From positions 248,001-312,000 of the forward strand of contig NZ_JAKVTV010000003.1 of the NCBI RefSeq assembly GCF_022489035.1: a stretch of 64,000 bases of DNA, given 5' to 3'. Source of the stretch: Christiangramia lutea (GTDB lineage: Bacteria; Bacteroidota; Bacteroidia; Flavobacteriales; Flavobacteriaceae). A program made the translations under genes and the position numbers. Numbering within the stretch: the stretch's first letter is position 1; each line of letters opens with the position of its first letter. Below are positions 1 to 8,799 of the stretch, in pieces. The notes under the pieces were generated by a model. The model saw only the letters and a program-made list of their open reading frames with translations. It had not been told where the DNA came from and did no database searches.

Positions 1-44
1 TAAAGATTTTCAATGTAGGGCAAAATAAGGATTTAAATCAAAAG

Positions 45-152
45 CTATATTATAAAGTAGGCCAGAGAAACGGTGAGTATCAGAATAATCAAATACTTCA
101 AAATAGTTTCCCGGGTTCTTGCAGGATTCAAAAGCCATTCAGACTTTTTCAT
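45..152 (-). CDS. Possible 35-residue single-pass membrane protein
   Basis: I do not recognise this short frame. It encodes a basic N-terminal stretch (MKKSEWLLNPARTRET) followed by about 17 hydrophobic residues that run to the stop codon, the layout of a small tail-anchored membrane peptide. A TTG at 186-188 would lengthen it to 47 residues with a charged N-terminus; a TAA lies in frame five bases beyond that. No promoter or neighbour supports expression, and the rest of 1-411 holds no other gene I can see. It could equally be a chance frame or the remnant of a longer gene. Confidence 0.25.
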   Translation of the reverse strand: MKKSEWLLNPARTRETILKYLIILILTVSLAYFII

Positions 153-411
153 TCTGTCCAGATCACCATATTTAGAGATCTTATTCAAGCTTTAGATTTT
201 TGGCTTTATAAAGATAACCTGCGGTTTCTAAATAAATTATCAACGTTTGAAAATTAAAGCCTAAATTTTATAGTAAGATGTTAAAGAAATTAGTTTATTT
301 TAGGATTTTAGGGTCTAACTGAAAAAACCAGAGGGTGTAATTTGCCTTGTAATTCTCTAAAATACTCATTTGAAAGGTTTTGAGTTTGCTAATCTTAACT
401 AAGCGTAGATA

Positions 412-1137
412 TTAATCAATTTCGAATTCGAGTCTCATGGTGATGGAAGCGGTTTTATTTTTATCTGCCGTATTATATGCTCCGCTCCAACTATAATCCT
501 CACCGCTATTCTGTCCTGTAATTTGAAAAACTCCCATATTGGCATTTTTAAGATCACCTAATTTTTCACCGCTGTTCGCTGCGATCTTTTCTGCCCTTAA
601 CCTGGCATCTTCAGTAGCCTTAGAGATCATTTCAATTTTAAGGTCGGCAATTTTTGTGTAATAATATCTTGGAGGAGCTGAATTGAACTGTACACCTTTA
701 TTGAGGAGTTCAGTGATTTCCCTGGAAACAGCTTCGATGAGCTCCACTTCGGTTGATTCAATTTTTATGGGCTGGATCAATTCATATCCTTTAAAAATAC
801 TGCCAGTAAAATTCCCATTCTGATACTGGTTCTCTCTTTGCTCATTCGTTTGAACCGAATTAAAAACGATATTTTCAGGTTTTATGCCCTGGTCTATAAG
901 GTAGTTCCTAACTATTTCCTTGTCCCTGTTCAATTGATTGTAAGCCTGCTCGAGATTTGGATTCATCCTGCTAAATCTGCCTTCCCAAACAATAAGATCT
1001 GAAACGAAATTTTCGCTTCCTGAACCAGTAACCGAGATCACTCCATCTGGGTTGGCCCGGGAAACATAGGAATTACCCAAAAAGAAAGCTGAAATAACGA
1101 TAGCGATGGAAAAAATGATGGCAGTAAGGTATTTCAT
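412..1137 (-). CDS. SIMPL domain (DUF541) protein
   Basis: A 241-residue envelope protein of the SIMPL/DUF541 family (related to BP26 and YggE); the molecular role of the family is poorly defined, with links to oxidative stress and to surface or periplasmic assemblies. One hydrophobic segment (about residues 3-20) serves as signal anchor, then the family opening VISVTGSGSE appears near residue 33. The conserved C-terminal helix region ATEDARLRAEKIA is present. I chose the ATG at 1137 because it sits directly before the signal segment; a frame open to 1194 adds a non-hydrophobic leader that looks spurious. It is divergent from guaA with an 83-base gap. No partner gene is adjacent. Confidence 0.8.
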   Translation of the reverse strand: MKYLTAIIFSIAIVISAFFLGNSYVSRANPDGVISVTGSGSENFVSDLIVWEGRFSRMNPNLEQAYNQLNRDKEIVRNYLIDQGIKPENIVFNSVQTNEQRENQYQNGNFTGSIFKGYELIQPIKIESTEVELIEAVSREITELLNKGVQFNSAPPRYYYTKIADLKIEMISKATEDARLRAEKIAANSGEKLGDLKNANMGVFQITGQNSGEDYSWSGAYNTADKNKTASITMRLEFEID

Positions 1138-1209
1138 ATGAGGAGTATTAAGCTTTATTAAATATAGAAATTTTATCAAATCCTTTGCCTGCATTTTTTC
1201 TCGTTTTCC

Positions 1210-1217
1210 TATTTTTG
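1210..1217 (+). promoter_or_regulatory. Putative guaA promoter -7 element
   Basis: Reads TATTTTTG, matching the Bacteroidota -7 consensus TAnnTTTG. A TTTG at 1184-1187 lies 22 bases upstream and could be the -33 element. Only three bases separate the -7 element from the guaA ATG, so the transcript would start at or very near the start codon. Confidence 0.45.
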
Positions 1218-1220
1218 CGC

Positions 1221-2750
1221 ATGCAAAACAACGTACTCATCCTAGACTTTGGTTCGCAGTATACCCAGCTAATCGCGCGAAGAGTAAGAGAGCTAAATAT
1301 TTACTGCGAAATTTATCCTTTTCATAAAATACCTGAAGATCTATCAGGCTTTAAAGCGGTCATCCTTTCGGGGAGTCCCTTTTCAGTTAGAGCAGAAGAT
1401 GCTCCGCATCCAGACCTTTCTGAAATACGCGGTAAACTTCCAATCCTGGCCGTTTGTTATGGAGCTCAATATCTTGCTCATTTCTTTGGCGGAAAAGTGG
1501 AGCCTTCAGATACCAGAGAGTATGGAAGAGCGAATCTTTCGGTTATAAAAGATGCTGAACCTTTATTTGAGAATATAAAAGAGAACTCGCAGGTTTGGAT
1601 GAGTCATAGTGATTCTATTATCAAGCTTCCTGAAAACGGGGTAAGACTGGCAAGTACTTCAGACGTATTAAATGCCGCATATAGGATTGAAGGTGAAGAA
1701 ACTTTTGCAATTCAATTTCATCCTGAGGTTTATCATTCTACTGATGGTAAACAGTTACTGGAGAACTTCCTGGTAAAGATTTCGGGTACAAAACAAACCT
1801 GGACACCTGGTGCTTTCGTAGACCTTACTGTATCTGAACTTAAAGAAAAAATTGGTGATGATAAGGTAGTTCTTGGCTTAAGTGGTGGGGTAGATTCAAC
1901 TGTAGCTGCCGTGCTGCTTCATAAAGCAATTGGGAAGAATCTATATTGCATTTTTGTAAATAATGGTTTGCTGCGGAAGAACGAATTCGAAAGCGTTCTG
2001 GATCAGTATAAGCATATGGGACTTAACGTAAAAGGAGTAGATGCTTCAGATAGATTTCTTGATGCCCTTAAAGGTCTAAGCGATCCTGAAGAAAAGCGGA
2101 AAGCCATCGGGAATACATTTATCGATGTCTTCGATGATGAGGCTCATGAAATAAAGGATGTTACTTACCTGGCACAGGGAACCATCTACCCAGATGTTAT
2201 TGAATCGGTTTCCGTGAATGGACCATCAGTAACTATAAAATCTCACCATAATGTGGGAGGATTGCCAGATTTCATGAAACTTAAGGTGGTAGAGCCACTT
2301 AGAATGTTGTTTAAGGATGAGGTGCGAAGAGTTGGCAAGGAACTTGGAATAGATAAAGAACTTTTGGGAAGACATCCATTTCCAGGCCCTGGACTGGCAA
2401 TTAGGATCCTGGGAGATATCACTGCAGAAAAGGTAAGGATACTTCAGGAAGTAGATCATGTGTTCATTCAGGGACTAAGAGACTGGATGTTGTATGATAA
2501 GGTTTGGCAGGCAGGAGCTATACTTTTACCAATTCAGTCGGTAGGAGTGATGGGAGATGAGAGAACCTACGAACAGGTAGTAGCCCTGAGAGCTGTAGAA
2601 TCTACAGATGGGATGACCGCAGACTGGGTAAATTTACCTTATGAATTTCTGCAAAAAACATCCAATACAATAATAAACCGGGTTAAAGGCGTTAATAGAG
2701 TGGTATATGATATCAGTTCTAAACCACCTGCAACTATTGAGTGGGAATAA
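1221..2750 (+). CDS. guaA: GMP synthase (glutamine-hydrolysing)
   Basis: Converts XMP to GMP using ATP and the amide nitrogen of glutamine, the last step of guanine nucleotide synthesis, in the cytosol. The 509-residue protein has the class I glutamine amidotransferase domain first (nucleophile Cys79 in VCYGAQ, His167 and Glu169 in FHPE), then the PP-loop ATP pyrophosphatase domain (SGGVDS at 221-226), and ends with the conserved KPPATIEWE dimerisation tail. Length is normal for the family. The ATG at 1221 matches the family start [13 protein letters not shown]; the frame is open upstream to 1185 but that part overlaps the promoter. It heads a same-strand series with the LysM, OsmC and DUF922 genes, 31 bases before the first. 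Confidence 0.97.
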   Translation: MQNNVLILDFGSQYTQLIARRVRELNIYCEIYPFHKIPEDLSGFKAVILSGSPFSVRAEDAPHPDLSEIRGKLPILAVCYGAQYLAHFFGGKVEPSDTREYGRANLSVIKDAEPLFENIKENSQVWMSHSDSIIKLPENGVRLASTSDVLNAAYRIEGEETFAIQFHPEVYHSTDGKQLLENFLVKISGTKQTWTPGAFVDLTVSELKEKIGDDKVVLGLSGGVDSTVAAVLLHKAIGKNLYCIFVNNGLLRKNEFESVLDQYKHMGLNVKGVDASDRFLDALKGLSDPEEKRKAIGNTFIDVFDDEAHEIKDVTYLAQGTIYPDVIESVSVNGPSVTIKSHHNVGGLPDFMKLKVVEPLRMLFKDEVRRVGKELGIDKELLGRHPFPGPGLAIRILGDITAEKVRILQEVDHVFIQGLRDWMLYDKVWQAGAILLPIQSVGVMGDERTYEQVVALRAVESTDGMTADWVNLPYEFLQKTSNTIINRVKGVNRVVYDISSKPPATIEWE

Positions 2751-2781
2751 TTAGATTATCGTTCAACCTAAATCTATCGTA

Positions 2782-4767
2782 ATGAAATACCTATTTGTAA
2801 TATGTTTTCTTTTTCAATTTTATTCGATTTTGGGAAATGCCCAATCTTATAAATATCATACTGTAAAAAAGGGAGAGACCGTTTTTAGCATCTCTCAAGC
2901 CTACGATATAGAGGAAGAAGATATTTACAAATATAACCCAGATGCCAAGGAAGGAATTGGGGTAAATGAAAAGCTGGTAATTCCTTTAGATGCAACTATT
3001 TCGGGAACTGAAAATGCTGCTACTAATGATAAAGCCAATCAGTTCGTAGAACATAAGGTCAAGAAAAAGGAAACCCTATATAGCCTTTCTAAAACATATA
3101 ATGTTGAAATAGACCAGATTAAAAGGTATAATAAACAGTTATATGCTAAAGAATTGCAAATTGGAGAGATTATAAGAATTCCTCAGGGAGTTCCAAGTAC
3201 TAGTTCAGACAGGAATGATCTTGCTCAAAATACTTCAAACCCAACCTCGCTGCAGAAGCCTCAGGAAAGTCAAATTAGCAAAACGAGAGAGCATATCGTG
3301 CTTCCAAAGGAAACCAAATATGGGATCGCTAGAAAGTATGGGATGACCGTGAAGGAACTTGAGGCAGCAAATCCAAGAGTAGAAACTCTTCAGCCAGGGA
3401 TGATGATCAAGGTGGGAGTTGATGTGCTTGAAGATGAACCGGTGATCATTACCGATGATCGCTTCAGATTTTATGAGGTGAAGCCACAGGAAACCCTTTT
3501 TAGCCTTACCAGAAGATTTGGGGTTAGCATGGATTCTCTCAGGCAGTTGAATCCGGCTTTGAAAGACGGATTAAAATTTGGGATGGTTCTTAAGGTTCCG
3601 GAAAATCCTGAAGGAGCAGATCTTGATGATGAATCTCTTGCCGGTATGAGCGAGGATTCGAATATGAAAATGGACCTGAGCGAATCTATTACCAACAGGT
3701 CTACTAAGAATATTGCCTTGATGTTGCCATACCATCTACAAAAGATCGAAGAGGACTCACTGGACACTTATCGCAATTCTATTATGAACGAGCGGGTGGT
3801 AAGAATCTCGCTGGATTTTTACTCGGGTGTTCTTATGGCTTTAGACAAAGCAAAATCTTATGGTATTTCTACTAATTTGAAGGTGTATGATACTAAGCAA
3901 ACAGCATCTGAAGTCGCAAATATCATCAATACCAACAATTTCAATGAAGTAGATGCGGTGATAGGACCACTTTTACAGGAGACTGCAGAGGCTGCAGCCT
4001 CCAGGTTGCAAAACACTAATGTTCCGGTGATAAATCCTTTGTCTAACCGTAAAATGAAAGGGCATCAGAATCTCTTTCAATCAATTCCCGGAGACGAATA
4101 TATGAAGGAAGCGATGCTCGATTATATTTCCAGGAATTCGCAGGGAAAAAATGTTATCATTATTGCTGACGGCAGATCATTCCAGGTGAAAAACGAGCTT
4201 ATGAATATAATTCCTTCAGCAAGACCTGTAAATCCTACAGATAATTATATTTCAGATGAAATGCTGGCCGGAGTGATGACGGAAGGTGAGAACTGGGTTA
4301 TCCTTGAATCGGGAAATATTAACCTGGTGAGCAGTGCTACTTCGGCATTGAACAGAATGGCAAGAGAACATGATATCACTTTGTTCACAACAAATAAAAC
4401 CAATGCATTTGAGAACGATATTGTTTCAAATAATCATTTGGGTAATCTAAAATTCCATTATCCTTCGGTAGATAAAGAATATGAAAGTTCGCTTACTGAG
4501 GATTTTAATAAGGAATATCTGGACAGGTTTAATGTAGAACCAAACCGTTACGCGGTTCGAGGTTATGACCTTACTTTAGATGTTCTTTTAAGACTGGCTT
4601 CTGCTGAAGATCTTTATGAATCTTTCGAAAAATATCCCGGTTATACTGAATACAATGAAAGTAAGTTTCATTATGTCCCAAGTACGGGAGGAGGATTTAT
4701 TAATGATGCAATTTATATATTGAAACTGGATAAGGATCTGACCAAAAGCGTAGTGAATGACCTCTAA
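2782..4767 (+). CDS. Secreted protein with four LysM domains and a type 1 periplasmic binding-protein domain
   Basis: A 661-residue exported protein. A signal peptide (about residues 1-20, ending GNAQ) is followed by four LysM repeats at about 24-68, 90-134, 169-212 and 230-273, each with the HxVKxxETxxxxSxxY type opening and a final (V/I)xIP strand. A Ser/Asn-rich linker joins the second and third. From about residue 310 comes a type 1 periplasmic binding-protein fold (IALMLPYHL, then DAVIGPLLQETA and VINPLSN). LysM domains bind peptidoglycan, so the protein probably sits on the wall and senses a ligand or contacts a partner enzyme. It is a domain-level counterpart of LpoA-type activators only by analogy. 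The stop overlaps the next start by 11 bases, indicating translational coupling. Confidence 0.88.
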   Translation: MKYLFVICFLFQFYSILGNAQSYKYHTVKKGETVFSISQAYDIEEEDIYKYNPDAKEGIGVNEKLVIPLDATISGTENAATNDKANQFVEHKVKKKETLYSLSKTYNVEIDQIKRYNKQLYAKELQIGEIIRIPQGVPSTSSDRNDLAQNTSNPTSLQKPQESQISKTREHIVLPKETKYGIARKYGMTVKELEAANPRVETLQPGMMIKVGVDVLEDEPVIITDDRFRFYEVKPQETLFSLTRRFGVSMDSLRQLNPALKDGLKFGMVLKVPENPEGADLDDESLAGMSEDSNMKMDLSESITNRSTKNIALMLPYHLQKIEEDSLDTYRNSIMNERVVRISLDFYSGVLMALDKAKSYGISTNLKVYDTKQTASEVANIINTNNFNEVDAVIGPLLQETAEAAASRLQNTNVPVINPLSNRKMKGHQNLFQSIPGDEYMKEAMLDYISRNSQGKNVIIIADGRSFQVKNELMNIIPSARPVNPTDNYISDEMLAGVMTEGENWVILESGNINLVSSATSALNRMAREHDITLFTTNKTNAFENDIVSNNHLGNLKFHYPSVDKEYESSLTEDFNKEYLDRFNVEPNRYAVRGYDLTLDVLLRLASAEDLYESFEKYPGYTEYNESKFHYVPSTGGGFINDAIYILKLDKDLTKSVVNDL

Positions 4768-5158
4768 AGTTAAGTATCTTGGCAGCTTAAGAACAGAATC
4801 GGAGCATCTAAAGAGTGGTTCGAAGATGATTACAGACGCCCCAACAGATAATCACGGTAAGGGAGAAGCCTTTTCGCCCACAGATACGGTTGCCAATGCC
4901 CTGGCTACCTGTATGCTTACTGTGATGGGAATTAAAGCTGAATCTTTAGGAGTTAACATTGATGGAGCCTCGGCTGAAGTTACAAAGACCATGGCTGCTG
5001 ATCCCAGAAGGATTTCGATTATAGATGTGAATATTAAATTTCCATCGTCTTATTCTGAAAAGGAAACCAGAATACTTGAGCAAACTGGAAGAACCTGTCC
5101 GGTTCTACAAAGTTTGCATCCCGATATTGAAAAGAATATCTCTTTTACCTATTCATGA
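4757..5158 (+). CDS. OsmC family peroxiredoxin-like protein
   Basis: A 133-residue OsmC/Ohr superfamily protein, predicted to reduce organic hydroperoxides or related thiol-reactive compounds in the cytosol. The two family cysteines are present: Cys52 in LATCMLTVMG and Cys114 in GRTCPVLQSL. No signal peptide. The length suits the short YhfA/OsmC branch rather than Ohr proper. It overlaps the LysM gene before it (11 bases) and the DUF922 gene after it (four bases, ATGA), so it is almost certainly co-transcribed with both. Physiological substrate cannot be read from sequence. Confidence 0.88.
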   Translation: MTSKVKYLGSLRTESEHLKSGSKMITDAPTDNHGKGEAFSPTDTVANALATCMLTVMGIKAESLGVNIDGASAEVTKTMAADPRRISIIDVNIKFPSSYSEKETRILEQTGRTCPVLQSLHPDIEKNISFTYS

Positions 5159-5697
5159 GAATTGAACTTTTTTCCATTTTTTACCTGATCTTTATTGTGG
5201 TTGGTTATCCGCAACAGGAGCAGTTGAAAATAGAATGGAGAGAAGGTGTTTTATTAAGCTGGGGAGATTTTCAGGCAGAGCCAGATTCCAGTTTATCATA
5301 TTCAGCAAACACGAATTCAGGGATTACTTATAGCTGGAATTATAGTACCTCTTCTGGTAAACCGGTTCTTAAGCATGAAGTTCATGCATTTTTCTATCCG
5401 GAAAAATCCTGGGTCAAAAAAGAAGATGCAGATGAATATCTGCTGGCTCATGAACAACTTCACTTCGATATTTCTGAACTATACGCCCGGAAATTAAGAC
5501 AGGCGTTAAATAGTTATGAAATTGGCCGGACTATTAGACAGGATTTGAAAAGGATTTACAATCAAATTGAAAAGGAACGCGCAGCCTTGCAGGATCAATT
5601 TGATAAGGAAACCATGCATAGTGAAAACAGGGAAGCTGAGATGCGATGGAGAAGTTTTGTTGCTAAGGAACTAGATAAACTTGCTGCCTTTCAATAG
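5155..5697 (+). CDS. DUF922 protein, probable secreted zinc-dependent protease
   Basis: A 180-residue protein with an N-terminal hydrophobic export segment (about residues 4-19) and the DUF922 core. The motif HEQLH (His99, Glu100, His103) followed by FD is the family signature and looks like a zincin active site; I could not assign a third metal ligand. DUF922 members are often annotated as predicted zinc proteases without biochemical proof. The start overlaps the OsmC stop as ATGA. The C-terminal part is charged and helical (residues about 125-170). Function in the periplasm is inferred from the signal only. Confidence 0.7.
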   Translation: MRIELFSIFYLIFIVVGYPQQEQLKIEWREGVLLSWGDFQAEPDSSLSYSANTNSGITYSWNYSTSSGKPVLKHEVHAFFYPEKSWVKKEDADEYLLAHEQLHFDISELYARKLRQALNSYEIGRTIRQDLKRIYNQIEKERAALQDQFDKETMHSENREAEMRWRSFVAKELDKLAAFQ

Positions 5698-5774
5698 TTT
5701 TTCGTTTAAAATAGAACATAAAATTAGTTGTTAAAAAATTTTATGCTAAATTGAAATGATAAAACATTTTGAAT

Positions 5775-6014
5775 ATGAGTCAGTTAAGTCAGAATAGCCC
5801 AGCAAAATGGGCTCTCTATATTTTTATTTCAGGTATCCCTTTAGTTGGAATCATTATGCTATTGGTCTGGGGATTTGGCAGCGATAATAATATCTCAAGA
5901 AAAAACTGGGCAAAGGGAATGCTTCTTATTTATCTTTTAATCATCATCTTTTATATCATCTTTATGTTCTTCCTTGGTGGAGCAGCGATCCTGAACTCCA
6001 TGCGAGAAGGATAA
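5775..6014 (+). CDS. Small two-helix membrane protein
   Basis: A 79-residue protein with two predicted membrane helices (about residues 12-34 and 46-70) joined by a short loop carrying the sequence NISRKNWAKG. Similar small proteins with an SRKNWAK-like loop are common in Bacteroidota and other bacteria as uncharacterised membrane proteins; I know of no function. I start it at the ATG at 5775; a TTG two codons earlier is possible. It lies 77 bases after the DUF922 gene and ends one base before the convergent flavoenzyme gene, with no terminator visible between them. Confidence 0.6.
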   Translation: MSQLSQNSPAKWALYIFISGIPLVGIIMLLVWGFGSDNNISRKNWAKGMLLIYLLIIIFYIIFMFFLGGAAILNSMREG

Positions 6015-6962
6015 TTAGATGAAGGGCGGTGCCTCCAGGGCGTTTTCAAAATCTTGGATGATCTCTTTTACGATTGCTTCGGCAGGTTTGATCTCATGGA
6101 TTAATCCTGAAATCTGACCAATTTCAAGCTCGCCTTCATCGAGATCACCTTCGAACATACCTTTTTTTGCCCTCGCTCTTCCCAGTAATTCTATAAGTTC
6201 TTCCTTACTTGGGCTTTTTGAATAAAGGTCCTGTATGTCCTCGTAAAATTTATTTTTCAAAAGTCTTACAGGGGCCAGTTCCTTCAATGTTAAAATTGTA
6301 TCACCTTCTTTGGAATCAACCACCATTTTTTTGAAATTATCGTGTGAAGATGCTTCTGGGGACGCCACAAAACGACTTCCAATCTGCACAGCATCTGCAC
6401 CCAATACCATTGCAGCGAGCATTCCCTTACCTGTAGCAATACCACCCGCAGCGATCAACGGAATTGAAATCTTTTCTTTTACCATAGGTATTAAAGTGAA
6501 AGTTGTGGTCTCATCCCGGCCATTATGACCTCCGGCTTCAAAGCCTTCAGCAACCACTGCATCAACCCCAGCTTCTTCAGATTTCATTGCGAATTTTACG
6601 CTGCTTACCACATGCACGACTTTGATTCCATGATCCTGCAGATGCTTGGTCCAGGTTTTTGGATTTCCTGCCGAGGTGAAAACGATCTTCACACCTTCTT
6701 CGATAATAATCTCCATGATTTTATCGATCTCGGGATATAGCATAGGAACATTTACGGCGAAAGGTTTATTAGTCGCTTTTTTACATTTTTGAACATGTTC
6801 CCTTAGAATTTCTGGATACATAGAACCTGAGCCTATAATTCCAAGTCCTCCTGCATTAGATACCGCGCTGGCTAATTTCCAGCCGCTGGCCCAGATCATT
6901 CCTGCCTGGATTAACGGATATTCGATATTAAAAAGACTGGTAATTCTATTCTTTGACGGCAT
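6015..6962 (-). CDS. FabK-like / nitronate monooxygenase-family flavoenzyme
   Basis: A 315-residue FMN-dependent TIM-barrel protein of the 2-nitropropane dioxygenase family, which includes nitronate monooxygenases and the enoyl-ACP reductase FabK. The catalytic His motif AGGH is at 143-146, and FMN phosphate-binding glycines occur in AAGGI (171-175) and in ADAVQIGSRF. The C-terminal GDLDEGELEIGQISGL closely follows the FabK pattern of a GD followed by GQIAGL. I therefore consider an enoyl-ACP reductase role as likely as nitronate oxidation. It is monocistronic, about 100 bases downstream of mnmA on the same strand. Confidence 0.8.
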   Translation of the reverse strand: MPSKNRITSLFNIEYPLIQAGMIWASGWKLASAVSNAGGLGIIGSGSMYPEILREHVQKCKKATNKPFAVNVPMLYPEIDKIMEIIIEEGVKIVFTSAGNPKTWTKHLQDHGIKVVHVVSSVKFAMKSEEAGVDAVVAEGFEAGGHNGRDETTTFTLIPMVKEKISIPLIAAGGIATGKGMLAAMVLGADAVQIGSRFVASPEASSHDNFKKMVVDSKEGDTILTLKELAPVRLLKNKFYEDIQDLYSKSPSKEELIELLGRARAKKGMFEGDLDEGELEIGQISGLIHEIKPAEAIVKEIIQDFENALEAPPFI

Positions 6963-7064
6963 TTTGTTCCTGTTGTAAAGATTCCCTCAAACATAATAAT
7001 ATATATGCTTTGGGAAAACCTTTCAGAATTATTTTGCCTGAAAATATTTTGGAACAATAATATT

Positions 7065-8252
7065 TTATGAGATGACCCCTGAACCAATCAGTTCATCATC
7101 TAAATACCAGGCTACAAACTGACCTTCGGTTATTGATGCTTGTGGCTTTTCGAATATCACATACATTCCATTATCGGTTTGATGCAAAGTGGCTTCCTGC
7201 AAAGGTTGACGATACCTGATCCTTGCTTTTACCTTTAGGTTCTCATTTTCACCGATGGCAAGGTCCTTTCGAACCCAGTGTATCTCGTCCTGGTCAATGA
7301 AAAGACCCTGCCTGTAAATTCCCGGGTGATCTTTTCCCTGGCCCGTGTAGATCACATTTTCCTTCACATCTGTATCTATTACGAATAAAGGTTCAGGAGT
7401 TCCGCCAACAGCAAGTCCTTTACGTTGGCCCTTGGTGAAATAATGTGCGCCCTGGTGTTTTCCAACTACTTTACCGTCTTCGAGATTATAATTATATTTT
7501 TTGGAAAGATGCTTTAGTTCCTCCTTAGGATCATTGAATTTGACCTTTTTCCTGGTATAATTTCCGTTTATGGCAGGAATTTCCACGATCACCCCTTCCT
7601 TCGGTTTTAATTTTTGCTGAAGAAAATCTGGTAACCTTACCTTTCCAATGAAGCATAGTCCCTGGGAGTCCTTCTTTTCAGCGGTAACCAAATTTTGTTC
7701 GGCTGCGATCTTTCTAACTTCCGATTTCTGTAATTCCCCTATTGGAAAAAGGGTTTTTGAAAGCTGTTCCTGGGTAAGCTGGCAGAGAAAGTATGACTGG
7801 TCCTTATTATTATCCTTTCCTGAAAGTAACTGATAGATAGTTTCTCCATCCTTTTCAGTTTCAGACTTCCTGCAATAATGCCCGGTCGCAACATAATCTG
7901 CTCCAAGAGATAGAGCGATCTTCATGAAAACATCAAATTTGATCTCACGGTTACATAGAACATCAGGGTTTGGAGTACGGCCTCTTTCGTATTCATTGAA
8001 CATATAATCTACGATACGCTCTTTGTACTGTTCGCTGAGATCTACGGTTTGAAAAGGAATGCCGAGCTTTTCGGCAACCATCATAGCGTCGTTGCTATCG
8101 TCAAGCCACGGACATTCATCTGAGATGGTTACCGAGTCGTCGTGCCAGTTTTTCATAAACAGGCCAATCACCTCATATCCCTGTTCCTTTAAAAGGTATG
8201 CTGAAACACTTGAATCTACACCTCCGGAAAGACCAACAACCACTTTTTTCAT
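7065..8252 (-). CDS. mnmA: tRNA 2-thiouridine(34) synthase
   Basis: Catalyses ATP-dependent thiolation of U34 in the anticodons of tRNA Lys, Glu and Gln, taking sulfur from a persulfide relay. The 395-residue protein shows the PP-loop SGGVDSS (residues 9-15), the nucleophile Cys100 in NPDVLCN and the partner Cys200 in DSQGLCF, plus the central and C-terminal beta-barrel domains. It is somewhat longer than the Escherichia coli enzyme, mainly in the stretch after Cys200. A -7 element and an inverted repeat lie upstream (see those entries). The gene appears to be transcribed alone, after the terminator of the lipocalin gene. Confidence 0.95.
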   Translation of the reverse strand: MKKVVVGLSGGVDSSVSAYLLKEQGYEVIGLFMKNWHDDSVTISDECPWLDDSNDAMMVAEKLGIPFQTVDLSEQYKERIVDYMFNEYERGRTPNPDVLCNREIKFDVFMKIALSLGADYVATGHYCRKSETEKDGETIYQLLSGKDNNKDQSYFLCQLTQEQLSKTLFPIGELQKSEVRKIAAEQNLVTAEKKDSQGLCFIGKVRLPDFLQQKLKPKEGVIVEIPAINGNYTRKKVKFNDPKEELKHLSKKYNYNLEDGKVVGKHQGAHYFTKGQRKGLAVGGTPEPLFVIDTDVKENVIYTGQGKDHPGIYRQGLFIDQDEIHWVRKDLAIGENENLKVKARIRYRQPLQEATLHQTDNGMYVIFEKPQASITEGQFVAWYLDDELIGSGVIS

Positions 8253-8274
8253 GCTCTTGATTTTATTTTTTTTA

Positions 8275-8300
8275 CTTAACCGCTAAACTAGTCGGTTAAG
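8275..8300 (-). repeat. Inverted repeat in the mnmA leader
   Basis: CTTAACCG at 8275-8282 and CGGTTAAG at 8293-8300 form a perfect 8-base inverted repeat around a 10-base centre. It starts six bases after the mnmA -7 element, so it spans the expected transcription start. It could be an operator or a 5' stem-loop in the mRNA. Confidence 0.4.
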
Positions 8301-8306
8301 CGCGCA

Positions 8307-8314
8307 CAAAATTA
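8307..8314 (-). promoter_or_regulatory. Putative mnmA promoter -7 element
   Basis: Reads TAATTTTG on this strand (TAnnTTTG), 54 bases before the mnmA ATG and just after the preceding terminator. No -33 TTG is evident. Confidence 0.4.
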
Positions 8315-8320
8315 CGAAAT

Positions 8321-8348
8321 AAAAAAAGGTGGCGAAAGCCACCTTTTT
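8321..8348 (-). terminator. Rho-independent terminator of the lipocalin-like gene
   Basis: An 11-base stem (AAAAAGGTGGC paired with GCCACCTTTTT) closed by a four-base loop and followed on this strand by a run of T. It lies 20 bases after the stop codon. Confidence 0.75.
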
Positions 8349-8367
8349 AAGCGTTTAAGAACTTTAT

Positions 8368-8763
8368 TTAATTTCTTTCAAATGTGAGGCTTGCTACAGG
8401 GAATTCATTAGGTGTAAAAGTAAACCTGTTATTGTTAAATACAATTGTGCCGGTTACAGGATCAGGAAACCCTGGGATATTTATCGTGTATTGTGAATTT
8501 GATGAACTACTCCAGGATCCTGAGTCTGTATCAGACATACATTCTCCTTCAACATCTCCATAGAAAGTAGAAGATGCGGTATTGTTTTCATTAAAGGTGA
8601 TGGTAGACTGGCCTGTACAATCATCAACTGTAAAACCAGGAACGTTGTTTGCTTCTACCAGCACCCAGGTTCCAACAATTTTGTCACTTGAGCCTGAATC
8701 ATCATCATCACTACAGGCTGTAAATACAGTAATTGCAAATAATAGAATTAAGAACTTTTTCAT
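8368..8763 (-). CDS. Lipocalin-like lipoprotein
   Basis: A 131-residue predicted lipoprotein. The signal peptide ends in VFTAC with the acylated residue at Cys17, followed by an acidic SDDDDSGSSD tether, a common way for Bacteroidota lipoproteins to leave the inner membrane. The remainder matches the lipocalin-like pattern (IVGTWVLVEANN at the start, beta strands ending LTFERN). Cys pairs at two positions could form a disulfide. Ligand unknown. I start at 8763 because it places the signal peptide first; eight extra codons upstream are open. It follows the YwqK gene by 36 bases but has its own -7 element. Confidence 0.7.
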   Translation of the reverse strand: MKKFLILLFAITVFTACSDDDDSGSSDKIVGTWVLVEANNVPGFTVDDCTGQSTITFNENNTASSTFYGDVEGECMSDTDSGSWSSSSNSQYTINIPGFPDPVTGTIVFNNNRFTFTPNEFPVASLTFERN

Positions 8764-8784
8764 AAGTAGATTGTTTAAGTTATT

Positions 8785-8792
8785 CAAATATA
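8785..8792 (-). promoter_or_regulatory. Putative lipocalin-gene promoter -7 element
   Basis: Reads TATATTTG on this strand, 21 bases before the ATG at 8763, in the short gap after the YwqK gene. Confidence 0.4.
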
Positions 8793-8799
8793 TCGATTA

